Source: Ostrinia nubilalis
Taxonomy: Eukaryota; Arthropoda; Insecta; Lepidoptera; Crambidae
Reading direction: 5' to 3'
DNA: 64,000 bases
Assembly: GCF_963855985.1 (NCBI RefSeq)
Contig: NC_087096.1
Coordinates: 15,562,001-15,626,000, forward strand
Below are positions 51,846 to 63,518 of the stretch, in pieces (within the stretch, counting starts at the first letter, position 1; each line of letters starts with the position of its first letter). The notes below the pieces were generated by a model, which had not been told where the DNA came from, did not search any database, and saw only the letters and a list, made by a program, of their open reading frames with translations. The translations under genes and the position numbers were made by a program.

Positions 51846-52454
51846 ATAGGTATAAATAAAGGTTCGAATATTATATTTAACTGGTTTACCTAGGAATATT
51901 TAGTTATTAGGGCATCACAAATAGCTGGTAGGATTTATATTCAACTAGTTACTAATTAGGTACTGCTCATGTTATAGTTAGTCCCCGAGGGAAACATATT
52001 TTCATGTAAGTATATCTCAGTTCCCGACACATTTTGAGACAAATCATAACGTATACAGAACCACGGTAAAAGGATGTTCGACATGTAAACAAGATTAATT
52101 ATGAAACTGCCTCAGGAGGGTCTCGATTCCACGATCTTCGCTTACTGTAACACTTATTCAAAATCATTATTACGCTACTAACTTTTCAAATTTTTGATTA
52201 AACCTTGATGTCACAACGTAATGTTGCTGATAGAAGTTTGAATACCAGCTTCATTGGAGAAGGCTTTGGTTGCAGCAGTGAATCTATTGGCTAGTGATGA
52301 ATGAATGATGAATAGTTACAACCATCTTCGGGCAGTTACGAGGTAAGATAGCCAGTGCCTTTGTGGTTGAGGATTCCTTCGGCCTGATCAACACTTTTTA
52401 TCAAGTGAGATTAGCATCTCATCCAAGAGCTTCCTCGTTGTGGATAAAGACAAG
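51846..52454. other. No gene seen
   Basis: Mostly unstructured; GGGTCTCGATTCCACGATCT at about 52108 may be an old SINE B-box remnant. Confidence 0.4.
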
Positions 52455-52680
52455 TCCGTTTCAGCCAAATGACGTCCACTACGGGACTATTCCCACCTCT
52501 CTTTCCCACCACTGCAACTCCTGTGTAGCCAGGATCTACAGCTTGACCGTCAATAAAAACTCAACCAGTGAAGGTCAAATGACGTCCACTGCTAGACAAA
52601 GACATCCCCTAAGGATTTCCATAACAACCGGATGCAGGACCGACCTATTTCCCGCGACCTTCACCAGCTCGCCGGTCCAA
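52455..52680 (-). mobile_element. Two RTE-like LINE 3' ends in tandem
   Basis: Minus-strand copies start at 52458 (TTTCAGCCAAATGACGTCCA) and about 52575 (GTCAAATGACGTCCACTGC), both of the ACGA-tailed subfamily. Confidence 0.7.
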
Positions 52681-52681
52681 A

Positions 52682-52887
52682 TCTATCTATCTATATAAAT
52701 AAACATGAATTGATGTTCGTTAGTCTGATTAAAACTCGAGAACGGCTGGGCCGATTGAGCTGATTTTGGTTTTAAAATGTTTGTCGTAGTCCAGGGTAGG
52801 TCTAAACGGTGAGCAAATACGCGCGCGATATTGTTTTTCTGTGACAGACAAAATTTCACGCGGGCGAAGCCGCGGGCGGAAAGCTAG
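52682..52887 (+). mobile_element. Short Helitron, second 5' type
   Basis: A|TCTATCTATCTATATAAA with GATGTTCGTTAGTCTGATTA and AACGGCTGGGCCGATTGAG; the 3' end CGCGGGCGAAGCCGCG hairpin and CTAG|T at 52884-52887 is the same as in the other family, so 5' halves differ while 3' ends are shared. Confidence 0.75.
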
Positions 52888-53264
52888 TAAAAAATGTAAA
52901 TACCTACATAAACTTTGTTTTCTTTCAGTCAACTGAAGCCTAAATCATGATTCTTTTAGACCTGACATTCTTAGGTTTTCTGCTAGTTACTGTACTTAGT
53001 TATCGCCATTGTAATACTGTTTGTACAAGATCAAACGTTCGCATTTACATTACGTGAAATAAGTCAAAGAATACTCCGAAACATTTCTTTTTGTTTCGCC
53101 TTGACGTATTTTTTATTTCCATAATTTTCTCGCTTATTGTATAAAACGTGGAATAGCGAATGCGGTTGATTTAGGACGGAGTTAGTTATGGCATACACGC
53201 TTTTGCTAGGGGCTTCGCTTGTATGGAATTTGGTATGTCATTACGAACAAAAAATCCTATTTAA

Positions 53265-53439
53265 GAGTAGGCGCACACCGTTGATTTTTCGTCAGCCGAT
53301 AGTTTAGTCGGGCAGTTGATCAGTATGGGCATGTATGGGAGTGCGCACACTACGCCGATTCGATGTGGCCGATTCTTCATATAATTTAAAATCGGGCACA
53401 ACTATCGGCCAACTAAAAATCAACGGTGTGCGCCTACTC
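53265..53439. mobile_element. GAGTAGGCGCACACCGTTGA palindromic MITE
   Basis: A 175-bp palindrome flanked by TTAA on both sides (53261-53264, 53440-53443). Internal GTCAGCCGATAGTTTAGTCG links it to the CTACAGGCTTTTTGTCGGCC family. Confidence 0.75.
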
Positions 53440-53443
53440 TTAA

Positions 53444-55331
53444 TGTGCATAACAACAATGTTTACAGTATTGCGTTTCGGCTGTTGGAGGTAAGGTAGCC
53501 AATTCCTCCGAGGTTAAGGAAGCTCGCTTCCATCCTCGGCCTGATCATAACTTTCCATCAGGTGAGTTGCAGGCCAAGAGCTTCTTTGTTGTGGATCAAA
53601 AAATGCAAAAACTGAGCTATGATCGACTGACTTTATTTCAGGTTCTTGCTAAGTAAAAATAATAACGTCATGATCGTTAGTACAACCGACGACGGTAGCA
53701 GAAAAATGTAATGTTGAAGAACAGGATTGTCGTCCACAAGCCCCTTAGAAAAGGGTAATGAGGAGAATTATTCAAAGTCCAATTGAATTAACGTTATAAA
53801 TACAAAACAAACTTTTCACCCAACTAACAAATAAATTCAGATCTCATAACAACTTAGAATGCATTAAAAAAGTTTCGCCGCAAAAACTGAAGGCATGCGC
53901 CGTGCATTCCAGACACAAGATTTGGAATCCAGAACATGGGCTCCAGATTCCAAGTTCTGGAACTTGTGGAATTAATTTTCCAGATGCATGTTTGCCTTTA
54001 ACCGGCGCGCGAGTTTTACAAGGTTCTTTATTAAGACTTGCTTGTTCTGAATGGGATGTGACATTTCCGAACAAGTTATAACTAGTTTTAACTAGTGCAG
54101 TACTCGTACGTGACATAGTTCCGAAGTTCTGAGTTGCAATGGAATGGAATCTTTATTCCATTTTGTGGAATTCGTAACGGCGTGAAGTTTGCAATTGTGT
54201 TCATTTAAATTTTTATGCCTTCATTTGGCCTCATTTTTTAAACATATAAGTAGTCTCGTGTGTGCCAAAAGCAACCACTAGTTATGCTTAAAATGATGCT
54301 AGTATGTAGTTTTATGTTTTGGTGCAGATGTGAATCTTTTTAAACAATGTAAGTATGTATTAACTCACCCATGGTAAATATTTTTTTAACTTCGAATTAA
54401 TGTAGGTACGTAAAATACAAAGTGAAAGAGAATATGCCTGTGTCAATAAAGTAACAATGTTTCAGTGTAATAATGTCTTGGTATACCTCATTATCCTTCT
54501 CTTACTTATTACAACATATTAATTTGAATTTTCCATTTCATTTTTCTAGACAATAATCATCTTAGCCCACCTACGCTCTGAGCTCTCTCAAATATCTTTT
54601 TAAGTAACATTATGTCAACGAAAATAATTATATAGAGGGGCCTGAAATAAAATAAAGTAGCTTAATATAATCGAGAAACCGTAATAACTAAAAAGAGGGT
54701 ATTTCAGAGCGACTGAAAAGGACCTTTGAGGGTGAGTAGAGTTGTAAACAATATCGATAGAAAGATATGTTTTTTTTGTATGGTGCATCAAAATCATACA
54801 AAAAAGAGCATCAAGACAATTACAAGCTTATGACAAAATCGTCATAGTGTGCATTAACAAAAGGGGCTTTTATTAGAACGAAGGAAAACTTAACAACAAA
54901 AAACAAACTTAAATATTAGATCCAAGATTTTGCCAGTTGGATTCCTAGATAGGACACAATATAGTATAAGATTGTTATATTTATTACGATGCGACAAGAG
55001 AGGTCTTAATACATATTTGAAAGGGCATCGTTATGTTGAAAGTTGTACACTTTTATATTTACGAGTATAGGTACTGACATCCCTTAGTGTACGTTCCCAG
55101 TTTTTAAAACATTTTATACTTAATTCTTGGTTTACTAAGTTCCGTTGGAGATAATAGGGCAGTTTTCGTTTCAATAGTCGATAGTAAACTGGTCGAGAAT
55201 GTCTTATGGCATTAAGTTCGCCTTATGTATACCCAAAGTAGCAAAAAAGTTCGCAATACATCTTTGTTACATTGGAATAATTTTGTTTACAACTTTTTGC
55301 CCACTTTGCGTTTCACGGACTATTTGACGCT
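53444..55331. other. No gene seen
   Basis: About 1.9 kb without supported genes. Short imperfect repeats of ATTCCAGA..CTTGGAATC are present around 53908-53965. The minus-strand frame at 53844-54116 shows no domain. Confidence 0.4.
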
Positions 55332-55777
55332 GAATTTTACTAATATTATACTTAAATGCGAAAGTTTGTGTGGATGTTTGTTACTCTTTCACGCAAAAAC
55401 TACTAAATGGATTTTGATGAAACTTTACAGTATTATTGTTTATAACCCAAAATAACAGATAGGCATTATGACGATCTGTGAAAAACTAAATTTCACGCGG
55501 GTGAAGCGGCTATATGTGAAACAAAAGATCAATCAATCTATACTATCTATACTTCTATACTAATTTTATAAATGCGAAAGTAACTCTGTCTGTCTGTCTT
55601 GCTTTCACGCCTAAACCGCTGAACAGATTTTGATGAAATTTAGCATAGAGATAGTTTGACTCCCGGGAAATGACATAGGATAGTTTTTATCCCAGTTTTT
55701 GAAACAGGGACGCGCGCTATAAAGTTTTACTGTGACAGACAAAATTCCACGCGGGCGAAGCACGGGCGGAAAGCTAG
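55332..55777 (+). mobile_element. Two short Helitrons in the same direction
   Basis: A decayed copy at about 55332-55517 (TACTAATATTATACTTAAAT to CACGCGGGTGAAGC) and a better one at 55554-55777 (TCTATACTAATTTTATAAAT, the GATTTTGATGAAATTTAGC motif, CACGCGGGCGAAGCACGGG, CTAG at 55774-55777). Confidence 0.75.
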
Positions 55778-56225
55778 TGAAAGATAAAAAAGAATTATTG
55801 AGCTTTATCTATCACAAATTAAGCTCAAATCAATACAATTCGTAACGATGAGAGCGGTAGTCGAGTTTGCCCCGTCATCTGACGTCGCCCCATTTATTGT
55901 GCCAAATAAGCCTTAATAGAATGAGAGAAATATTCCATTGATAAAGAGATTTGGTAGACAAAATATTAATGCTATAAGATCGTCGTACAATTATTTTTAT
56001 TTATTTCTGAATGGAAGGTAGACTTTTAGGGCGAAATGTCTATGAACTCCATCCTGTGGAACACATCACGTATGAAAGTATTATGGGATAATAAGGGGTA
56101 AATTCTGTACTAATGGATTACAATAAAAATGCAAGTTTATAGCCATAGATAAAAGTTAAAGTGGATACTTAACAACTTACCAGACATCGCTAAGGGTAAT
56201 TTATGTAGTTTGACCATTTTCTCTA
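55778..56225. other. No gene seen
   Basis: AT-rich spacer. Confidence 0.45.
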
Positions 56226-56428
56226 CGGTTCATTCGTTCGTTTGTTTCAGCCGAAAGACGTCCACTGCTGGACAAAGGCCTCCCCCAAGGATTTCCACAA
56301 AGACCGGTCCTGCGCCGCTCGCATCCAGGCACCTCACGCGACCCTCACCAGATCGTCGGTCCACCTAGTGGGAGGCCTGCCCACGCTACGTCTTCCGGCT
56401 CGTGGTCGCCACTCAAGAACTTTCCTGA
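56226..56428 (-). mobile_element. RTE-like LINE 3' end
   Basis: Minus-strand copy of the ACGA-tailed subfamily (TTTCAGCCGAAAGACGTCCA) reaching the GRPPT-coding region. GACCATTTTCTCTACGG occurs on both sides (about 56213-56229 and 56427-56443) and is a likely target-site duplication. Confidence 0.8.
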
Positions 56429-56861
56429 CCATTTTCTCTACGGACCGACCAAGAAATCAGCTGGCTGTAGCTGGATATCACGACAGTATTGTGTTAACCA
56501 ATATGAGCAGAGAAGCTATAGCGTTCTTTCGGGAATATACATTATAATTACTGATAAACGTCCTCATCAACCTTGATGAAGTAGTACAAAAAATAATCTT
56601 GGCATACTATTTTGCGCAACGTGGTTTATCTTTAGCACGCACAAGCTTTCAAACTATGCTCTACATCCAAACTGCGCAGATTCCGGGTCCTTTATCAAAC
56701 GGCGACACCTAGCGACTGTAACCTGAAGTTTTCAACGGAGTGTGAACCGTGAATCCGGTAACTAAACGACCGTTCTACACCGTTAAAGCCCAAGCAACGA
56801 TAACAGATGTAACGGGATATGGTTCAGTAGGAAAAAACGTGTACTAAAGTGGTAATCTTTG
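56429..56861. other. No gene seen
   Basis: Unique-looking sequence between two RTE copies. Confidence 0.4.
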
Positions 56862-57260
56862 ATTCATCATTTCAGCCACAGGACGTCCACTGCTGAACAT
56901 AGGCCTACCCCAATGACTTCCACATCGCACGGTTGGTAGCGACCTGCATCCAGCGCCTTCCTGCTACCTTTATCAGGTCGTCGGTCCACCTTGTGGGTGG
57001 ACGTCCCACGCTGCGTTTTCCGGTACGCGGCTTCCATTCCAGAACCTTGCTGCCCCATCGGCCGTCAGTTCTGCGTACTATGTGCCCTGCCCACTGCCAC
57101 TTCAGCTTGCTAATCCGTCGTGGCCTCTCACTATAGGCCTTATACAAAAGCTCAAACTTGCACAGCGTGCTATGGAGAGGGCTATGCTCGGTGTTTCTTT
57201 ACGAGATCGAATCAGAAATGAGGAGATCCGTAAACGAACTAAAGTCACTGACATCTTTAA
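56862..57260. mobile_element. RTE-like LINE copy with 5' inversion (twin-primed)
   Basis: 56862-57128, minus: RRISKLKWQWAGHIVRRTD, GKRSVGRPPTRWTDDLIKVA, MWKSLG. 57128-57260, plus: TIGLIQKLKLAQRAMERAM, LGVSLRDRIRNEEIRKRTK, VTDI. The outer end of the inverted piece (VTDI) and the inner end of the main piece (RRISKL) are neighbours in the intact LINE. Confidence 0.8.
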
Positions 57261-57584
57261 TTAAATAAGCATTATTATTTTTCGAGGGCAAAGTCACACA
57301 GATTCCAGAATCACGTTACTTATGATAACATAATAATATGTGAACAGCAGTAACCTTATGGATATGTCGCAGCCAACTAACCGTTCAATTAACAGCCTAG
57401 CCTCTTTATCAAACAGCGTTTAACTAGTATAGCGGCCTGAATTAAATTCAGCCGTAGCGTTTAATAACATTTAATAAACTGGCTGACTCTAATTTCGATA
57501 CAACTCAAACCAAATTAATTGTTCGAGGGAGTTTACAATATAAAACACAATATGAAAACACATAGTTGTTTTGAAAAACAATTA

Positions 57585-57701
57585 GGCTGACTTGCACCAC
57601 CTAACTTTAACCGTAACTATAATGAAACCGGTGCTTTTTGTATGGAGTTGGATAGATTTTTGACGTTTGTTGAATCTAAAGTACGATAGAGCAACCCAGA
57701 C
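57585..57701. mobile_element. GGCTGACTTGCACCA palindromic MITE, copy 5
   Basis: Same family as 13687-13804. Confidence 0.7.
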
Positions 57702-58860
57702 TTAAGCTACTGACTGTACCTCCACTGTAACGGAAACGTTACGCCAACGCAACGATACGATAACGGTAATCACGACACGGTAAATTACGCCCGATCCTTA
57801 TTAATGGTGCAAAAAGGAGTAGCCGGATTGCTAATTTGATGACTAAGCACTGCGTCTATTGGACTAACGTTTTCCTGTGTTTTTTGTAGCGAGATGGAAA
57901 TGTTTTCATCAATATGATATCGTTTTGGTACTGGTTAGTTGTATCACAGAATAATAATAAGTACTACGTACAGAAGGTTTACTTCGCGAAGGTATTTAAA
58001 AAATGTATGCTCAATGACATTAACAATATGGTGTAATTTAGCTTGTCTCAAGAGTCAAGCATCATTTTGCTGACAAACGTCAGTGATCGGTACTGCGCCG
58101 AAGCCATAGGGCTGACTTCGGTAAAATGATGTATGACGTGAGGTGCCAAACTGCAGAAAATGGCGGAGGAAATATTAACCACTTAATTTACCTCTCAGTG
58201 TCTTCAGGCAACTTAAAAAAGTACATTCTGTCATTTTATTATTATTTAGGCAGTTAAATACTGCACAGTATTTAGTACACCATTTTCTTTATTTTTTTCC
58301 ATCATACACAAGAATACGCGTGTGTGAGTAAATGCTCGCTCGTATGTGAGGCCTTGTCAAATAGTAATCCTGTAGGGTGCCATCTTGCTTGTTTTGTTTT
58401 CGATGTAAACTCGCGGAGATGAACAGGCCTGGTTGTATCTTAGAGCTAGGTATGTTCCCACAGATCACAGAAACTAAAGGGAGATGTGAAAAGGGGGCGT
58501 GGCCGGTGTCGCAGCAATATGCCCAAAAACAGAACGCATTGCTCGTGATAGCAATGATGACAGCAGCGACGTCATAATGTAAACAGTTTACATTGCTTGT
58601 GTAGTACTAAAGATTATTCGAACGTGGAGTACTGATACCGCTGTGGATAATGAGCACATATTTTGATTACTTTGTGAGCGTGAATTTCTAATGCGACGCT
58701 GAGTTTCGAACTCAGCGCATTTTTTGGCATCTCTCTATATCCCTACGACGGTTTGTTAAGTCTGACGATTTATAAGAAGAAGAAGTGTTTACAGTATTTT
58801 TATAAATGATTACCGAGTTTGAAAATGAGTTTTTCAAATAAATAGTTTATGGTATCATTG
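57702..58860. other. No gene seen; one perfect hairpin
   Basis: Contains the 9-bp hairpin CGCTGAGTT-tcg-AACTCAGCG at 58697-58717, followed by CATTTTTT. No gene model supports a transcript. Confidence 0.4.
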
Positions 58861-58975
58861 CAGACTACAGGCTTTTAGTCGGCCGATAGTTGGGCCCGAT
58901 TCTAAATTGTATGAAGAATTGGCCGATCAAATGTGCTCAGTTTGATACGTCCATACTGATTAACAGCCTGAAATA
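58860..58975. mobile_element. GCAGACTACAGGCTTTTAGT MITE relative
   Basis: GTCGGCCGATAGTTGGGCCC and AAGAATTGGCCGATCAAATG resemble 53265-53439 and 33309-33426; the ends are decayed. Confidence 0.5.
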
Positions 58976-61350
58976 CCAAACTTTGCTTAGTATATTATAT
59001 GATAGGACTTAGACCATCTTATGTTTACCAAAAACTAATAATATGTTTTATCTTTTTTTTTCTTGAATTTATACTATCATGTCTTGAAGTTCCCGTACTT
59101 TCTATAGTTATATCACTAGTTGGTAAGATGTTAATCAAAGCCGAATAGGGTCAAATAAATAAATCCTTTTACCCACCGATCGGTTGACCGATTAACTCTT
59201 TTGACGTTTCCTTATAAAGACCTTATCTTTTATTTACCTTGTTTATTTACTCGGACCTGCCTATACAAAAGTTGAAAGAAACCTGAGTATTATGTTCTTC
59301 AATATTTTATTTTATATTTCGAAATAAATATGACCAAGAATATATTATTTACGTATTTTAAGGTTTGTGAGGGATCAACATCAGATTAACAAAACCTTTA
59401 TGATAAGGTTATTTAAACATGTTATTTTTGCTACTTTTTAACAAATAATAAAATCTGTGTTTGGTTAAAACATTAAACTTCAATCAAATAACCAAATAGG
59501 CTTCTTATTTATAGAACCGACGAATTAAGAGCACTTGACAGGACAGGTAAGCAAATTATTTATTATTTAGGAAGAAAAAAAGTTTAAAAAATTATTTGAG
59601 CCAGCAATTCGTAGAATTTTTGCTTAATTTCTCTTGACCGAAAAAGCCTTAAGCGGTAAATTCACATCATATTTCTTAGAATTCAATGTTGTTTTACTCC
59701 GGAATATTCACGACTTTTCGGGTTTTTAAACATTATTTTTTATCATGTGTAAAGAAAATTGGGTCATGTACAGAAACATGAATTAATCTGAAATACTGTT
59801 GCAAAAACAATTATTTTACCGACTTGTTACTTACTGAAATGAGCTCAGCGCTGTAAGTTCCTGTTAGCTCCGAAATCAAAGTTAAAAGTAAAATTGGTTT
59901 CCGCGAAAAAATTTTAATTTATATCGAACACAAAATACCAATTCTATTTATTTACATTTGACCGATTTTTTGCGAAGCCTCGACTTTACAATACAACTAA
60001 TAGCTATGCCTACGTAAAAATATATTTTATTGGTAATCCATGTCCAAACAGTTGGTTGGCTGGTCAATTTGTATTTATATCTTGCTAAGTATACCTACTA
60101 TTTTCACCTAGACTCACGTGTAATTTGGTTATGTGTAACAACTGAAAGTCTAATTTATAAAGAAAATTTTTAATTTACAGTATTTTTGAACCTTAAATGA
60201 CCACAAATGGGGTCTCTACCCTGTAATATTTTTATTCCTATACGATATCCCTCATTAATAAAAAAAATTGACTGAGCAGTCTACGCTTTGTGTTCAGAGC
60301 TAATTGATTAATCAAGGAGTATAAATCCTGATCTATGATAGTACAAGCGTAAAGTACTAGAATATGCCTTTTTCTCCGATCTTTTTACTGGACAGGTTGC
60401 GGTTCCAGTTGTTGCAACCGCGATAGAAAAAGATCGGTTGGTAAAAGGAACATACTCGTAGTATGATCCGTAGGAACATCGGATGTAGTTACGAGGTTCC
60501 GTAACGTTCTTACGAAACCTGTGTAAAGAATGGAACCTTATCATGGGTACAAAGGAACCAGCTACCCCTTTTATGTGGTATTATGCAAGAGGTAGAGCGG
60601 TGCATACTTTGCGTTGCATATTAAATTGCGGAAAATTGGTTGTAAAAGAGATAATGCGAACATGATCTGATGGAAGCCGAAGATGTGCTCTAAAATTAAA
60701 AGTTGGGTATCAGTTTCATTTCGAGGTAGACGAGGTAAGTACCTAAAATAATTATATCACAGATATTTATCAATTCAGCTGATTGTCATGCCTAAGAACT
60801 ACCAATAAGAATTTGAAACTCACGTTCTTCTACTCAATCTTAAATGAAATGCACGTCCTATTGCTTATATTACTTAATTTTAACACTATGTTTTGGTGAA
60901 AAAAGTATACTATCCTCTGTGGTTACGGATTCCGGGTGAAAATCGTTTTCACCTTCGACATTATCATCAATTTCTATCAAATGAGATGTAAATAAAGAGC
61001 TTTCTCGTTTGTAATTAAAAAAAACTCACAATTTGCGTTAAATGTTGTTTCTGCAATTAACAATGCTATTAGTACAACTAAATGCATAATTCATATTGCT
61101 TTACGTTAATTAACCAATCCACATTATTGTAATTAGCGTCGCATGGTTGTTAGCTTTAGAATGACAGCTGTCAATCCTTCATTTAGATGTCAAAACAGAA
61201 TCATGCGCGCACCCTTTACGGTGAATGGACACTATTATTTAAAAATAATCAATGAAAGGTGACAACAGTGCTTTAGTGCATTAATTTCGCCTTATGTACG
61301 TGTACAAGTTTATTTAGCATTAAAGTTTTAAATAAATAAACAGTCCAACA
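58976..61350. other. No gene seen
   Basis: About 2.4 kb of AT-rich DNA. GATCTTTTTACTGGACAGGT at 60379-60398 and AAAAAGATC at 60427-60435 form weak inverted ends with GCGGTT/AACCGC inside (about 60400-60422). Confidence 0.4.
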
Positions 61351-61354
61351 ATAG

Positions 61355-61600
61355 AGGTGTCGGACTGGCCGACTCGAGATCAGAGGAACGCTAGTTTAGA
61401 CCCCGCCGCAATGGGACTATTAATAATAAATAATAAATCCTTTATTCAACCAAGATTAAAACTAAGTATTGTTGAATTATTGTGGTCAACCCACTCGTCA
61501 CACAAGTATTTATGGGTGTCAAATTTACCACGAGGGGTTAACGAAACTATTAGTAATTTGTGCAACACGAATTACTTTTTTTATTTAAAAAAAAAAACCG
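61355..61600 (+). mobile_element. tRNA-derived SINE, second family, copy 2
   Basis: GTGTCGGACTGGCCGACTCG, then GACCCCGCCGC; the body CACAAGTATTTATGGGTGTC and CTATTAGTAATTTGTGCAAC matches 49947-50105. An AT-rich block at about 61415-61475 is extra here. Confidence 0.6.
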
Positions 61601-61917
61601 GACGCTTATGAGTGTGTAAGTTATTCTGTGGTAGGTATAATTTAACTGACCTAGGTTATTTATTATATCGCAACGTAAACAAGTCTTATCCAGACGACTC
61701 TGTTATTGTTATAGAGGTTGCGGGTTCGATCCTTGCACTGTCTTATCAAAAAAATTATGCATTTGTTTTGGTGTGAATGTGTAAGTAATTAATCAACAGT
61801 AGTCTAAACAAAAAAGAAATAAACATAATTATTTATCACCATTTTCAGAAACTGTTACACAAACAAGCGAAAACTGTACTACTACTATTTATCTATCCTA
61901 CTTACCTACATTATTGT

Positions 61918-62157
61918 TCTATTATTTATAATATTACAAAGCTGAAGAGTTTGTTTGTTTGGTTAAACGCGCTTATCTCTGGAACTACTGGTCCAATGAA
62001 CAATTATTTTTGTGTTGGATAGCCCATTTATCGAAGGCTTTAGGCTATATAACATCACTCTACAGCCAATAGAATCGGAGCAGTAAGAAAAATGTTGCAA
62101 AAACGGGAAATATTATTCCAACTATTTTCACGCGTACGAAGTCGCGGTAACAACTAG
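61918..62157 (+). mobile_element. Short Helitron
   Basis: TCTATTATTTATAATATTAC, GCTGAAGAGTTTGTTTG, TGGATAGCCCATTTATCGAA, and the end CACGCGTACGAAGTCGCGG with CTAG|T at 62154-62157. Confidence 0.7.
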
Positions 62158-62893
62158 TTGTAGACATTTTAAAGTTGTCAGTTTTGAATGATTTTGGATA
62201 CTGGAGAAACTTTTCATCCCGTCGCCTACAGCCGGGGGCCGTTTCATACGAACAAATACAAATTCAAATAGGCTTTTGCTTGAAAGTGTATAAAAGGGAC
62301 ATTGTACAATAGCCGGCTTTTGTACGCAGAACCAACCGACCAGCATTATAAACTTGTTTATGTGCTATATTGTTAATAACTAAATATCCAACAAAATGAC
62401 AACGTAACAAATAAGCAAAGCAGGTATTTTTTTACCATAGATTGTCGATAAATAAACACACGATAAATATTCAAACAGGTGAAAAGTTATCTACTATTTT
62501 ACTCCCCAAGCTTTCTCAAAAGGGTTTTTTAAGACATTTTTACTGACTAAATTAAAATTTTATTTATCGCGAAAGTGTAAAAAAACAAACTAAGGTACAC
62601 CGTTTTTGCTCTCGCTCTCATTAAATGGTATTTTTTTGGGATAGAACGAGACGACATGACCGGCAATGGGCAGTTAACACTGTTGCCGATAGTACATTAT
62701 ATTTGTTGACAAACTGGATTAATTTTACACTTCGGCTTCACACGGTTGCATTGGAATTTTTCGGTTTTTCTTTTCTTTAATATACATATTTTATACATTT
62801 AAACCTTTCTCTTGAATCACTCTATCTATTAATTAAAAAGCCGCATCAAAATCCGTTGCGTAAAAGATAAGTATACATAGGGACAGACACATG
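62158..62893. other. No gene seen
   Basis: AT-rich DNA without supported features. Confidence 0.4.
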
Positions 62894-63178
62894 AAACCGA
62901 CTTTGGTTTATTAAATGTAGTGATCGTGATAGTGAAGCTGCGATAGCAAAATGTACTTTTCTCACTGAACAAACCATAAATTCTCACATAAATGTACACT
63001 GTTGTGTAGAACATAGTTAAAAGTACACAATTATAATTAAACCGACTTTGTTTTATAAAATGTAGATCGTGATAGTGAAGCTGCGATACCAAAATGTACT
63101 TTTCTTACTGAACAAACGATAAATTCTCACATAAATGTACACTGGAAAACATAACTAAAAGTACGCAATATAATTACA
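62894..63178. repeat. Tandem duplication, 145-bp unit, two copies
   Basis: AAACCGACTTTGGTTTATTA at 62894 and AAACCGACTTTGTTTTATAA at 63039. Both units contain GATCGTGATAGTGAAGCTGC and ATAAATTCTCACATAAATGT. Several substitutions and small gaps separate them. Confidence 0.85.
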
Positions 63179-63402
63179 CGGCCAGCAATGTAGCCATACT
63201 GCACGAGGGTCAGTCCTTTATAATAGCTGTAATAATTTATGGTGTGAGGGGCGTAAGTTATTGTCGTTTGATAACGCGAAATATGGCGTTGGAAACTGTA
63301 TGTAGTAAAAAAGGATTAAAGAAAACTTTGATGATTTAGAATAACTACGTACTTGTATTTTTGAAATCAATACAACGCCTAATTCCTAGTCTAAAAGACT
63401 AG

Positions 63403-63518
63403 TGCCCGTTTTCACCATCAATTCCTAATTTTATGTGACCCCTATGTAAACAAAAATCCTGTTATGTGTTACCATAGGGGTCACTTAAAAAATAGGGATT
63501 GATGGTAAAAACGGGCAT
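63403..63518. mobile_element. TGCCCGTTTTCACCATCAAT palindromic MITE, copy 2
   Basis: Same family as 50275-50390, with arms paired over nearly the whole length. Confidence 0.8.
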
